13,924 bases of DNA from Candidatus Omnitrophota bacterium (GTDB lineage Bacteria > Omnitrophota > Koll11 > Zapsychrales > Zapsychraceae), in the NCBI GenBank assembly GCA_023140095.1, contig JAGLMJ010000021.1, positions 1 to 13,924 on the forward strand, in the 5' to 3' direction. The notes beneath the pieces were generated by a model. It searched no databases, was not told the origin of the DNA, and saw nothing but the letters and a program-made list of their open reading frames with translations. Positions within the stretch are counted from its first letter, which is position 1. Every line of letters starts with the position of its first letter. The position numbers and the translations under genes are program-made. Below, piece after piece: positions 13,817-13,924 of this stretch.

Positions 13817-13921
13817 CATAGGATAGTTTAATTTCTCACGATTCCTAAAAAATTACTCTCGATGGATAGTTTGGTGATATTATGTTGATGCAATTTAAAC
13901 CAAACTACGTTACGTACTATA
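13805..13921 (+). mobile_element. MITE copy 2, 117 bp, inserted in a receiver gene
   Basis: This copy matches copy 1 at 114 of 117 positions, in the same orientation, with identical terminal inverted repeats TATAGTACGTAAC and GTTACGTACTATA. The three differences are transitions clustered near the middle (around 13863-13871). TA flanks the 113-bp core on both sides. It lies within the coding sequence of a receiver gene and supplies an in-frame stop. The near-identity of the copies indicates recent movement of this family in this genome. The window ends three bases after it. Confidence 0.88.
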
Positions 13922-13924
13922 TAT

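Noticed and set aside
1..13924. tRNA, rRNA or CRISPR array
   Set aside because: No cloverleaf, rRNA-like conserved stretch or regularly spaced repeat was seen; the only repeats are the two MITEs and the intragenic palindrome.

Overview
This is a moderate-GC bacterial window whose genes all lie on the plus strand and are mostly devoted to signal transduction. Inner-membrane sensor kinases and a ZAS-type anti-sigma factor with a large region beyond its membrane helix suggest an uncultured environmental bacterium, perhaps Gram-negative. A short palindromic repeat of the CCTTCGACAAGCTCAGG type, seen in many environmental lineages such as Omnitrophota-like and deltaproteobacterial genomes, fits this. 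The taxon cannot be fixed from this sequence.

Region 1 (1-2457) holds the C-terminal part of a radical SAM/SPASM protein, followed at close spacing by an ABC exporter of about 600 residues with fused membrane and ATPase domains. This pairing is typical of peptide maturation plus export. The exporter has no ATG, GTG or TTG at its natural start; a strong AGGAGG points to an ATA codon at 655. It also carries a palindromic repeat inside its first periplasmic loop.

Region 2 (2479-5236) holds a membrane dCache-HAMP histidine kinase and an AraC-type response regulator. They look like a cognate pair, now separated by a 117-bp miniature inverted-repeat element (MITE copy 1, 4361-4477).

Region 3 (5237-13670) starts with a 217-bp intergenic stretch containing inverted repeats and a small MerR-like regulator. 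A very compact run of genes follows: dCache-HAMP kinase, Rcp1-like receiver, REC-kinase-REC-REC hybrid, ECF-like sigma factor, ZAS anti-sigma factor, REC-REC protein, soluble HDFNN-type kinase and a single receiver. Most junctions overlap or nearly touch, so this is probably one operon. None of its receiver proteins has a DNA-binding output. The evident transcriptional outputs are the sigma factor and possibly the MerR protein.

Region 4 (13676-13924) holds the first 43 codons of another receiver gene, cut off by a second copy of the same 117-bp element (13805-13921; 114 of 117 bases identical, same orientation). The window ends three bases later.

The main unusual signals are the MITE family with one gene-breaking insertion, an abrupt arginine-codon switch inside the 703-residue kinase that suggests a chimeric gene, the AUA-start exporter carrying an inserted palindrome, and an ECF sigma/anti-sigma pair embedded in a multi-kinase phosphorelay.
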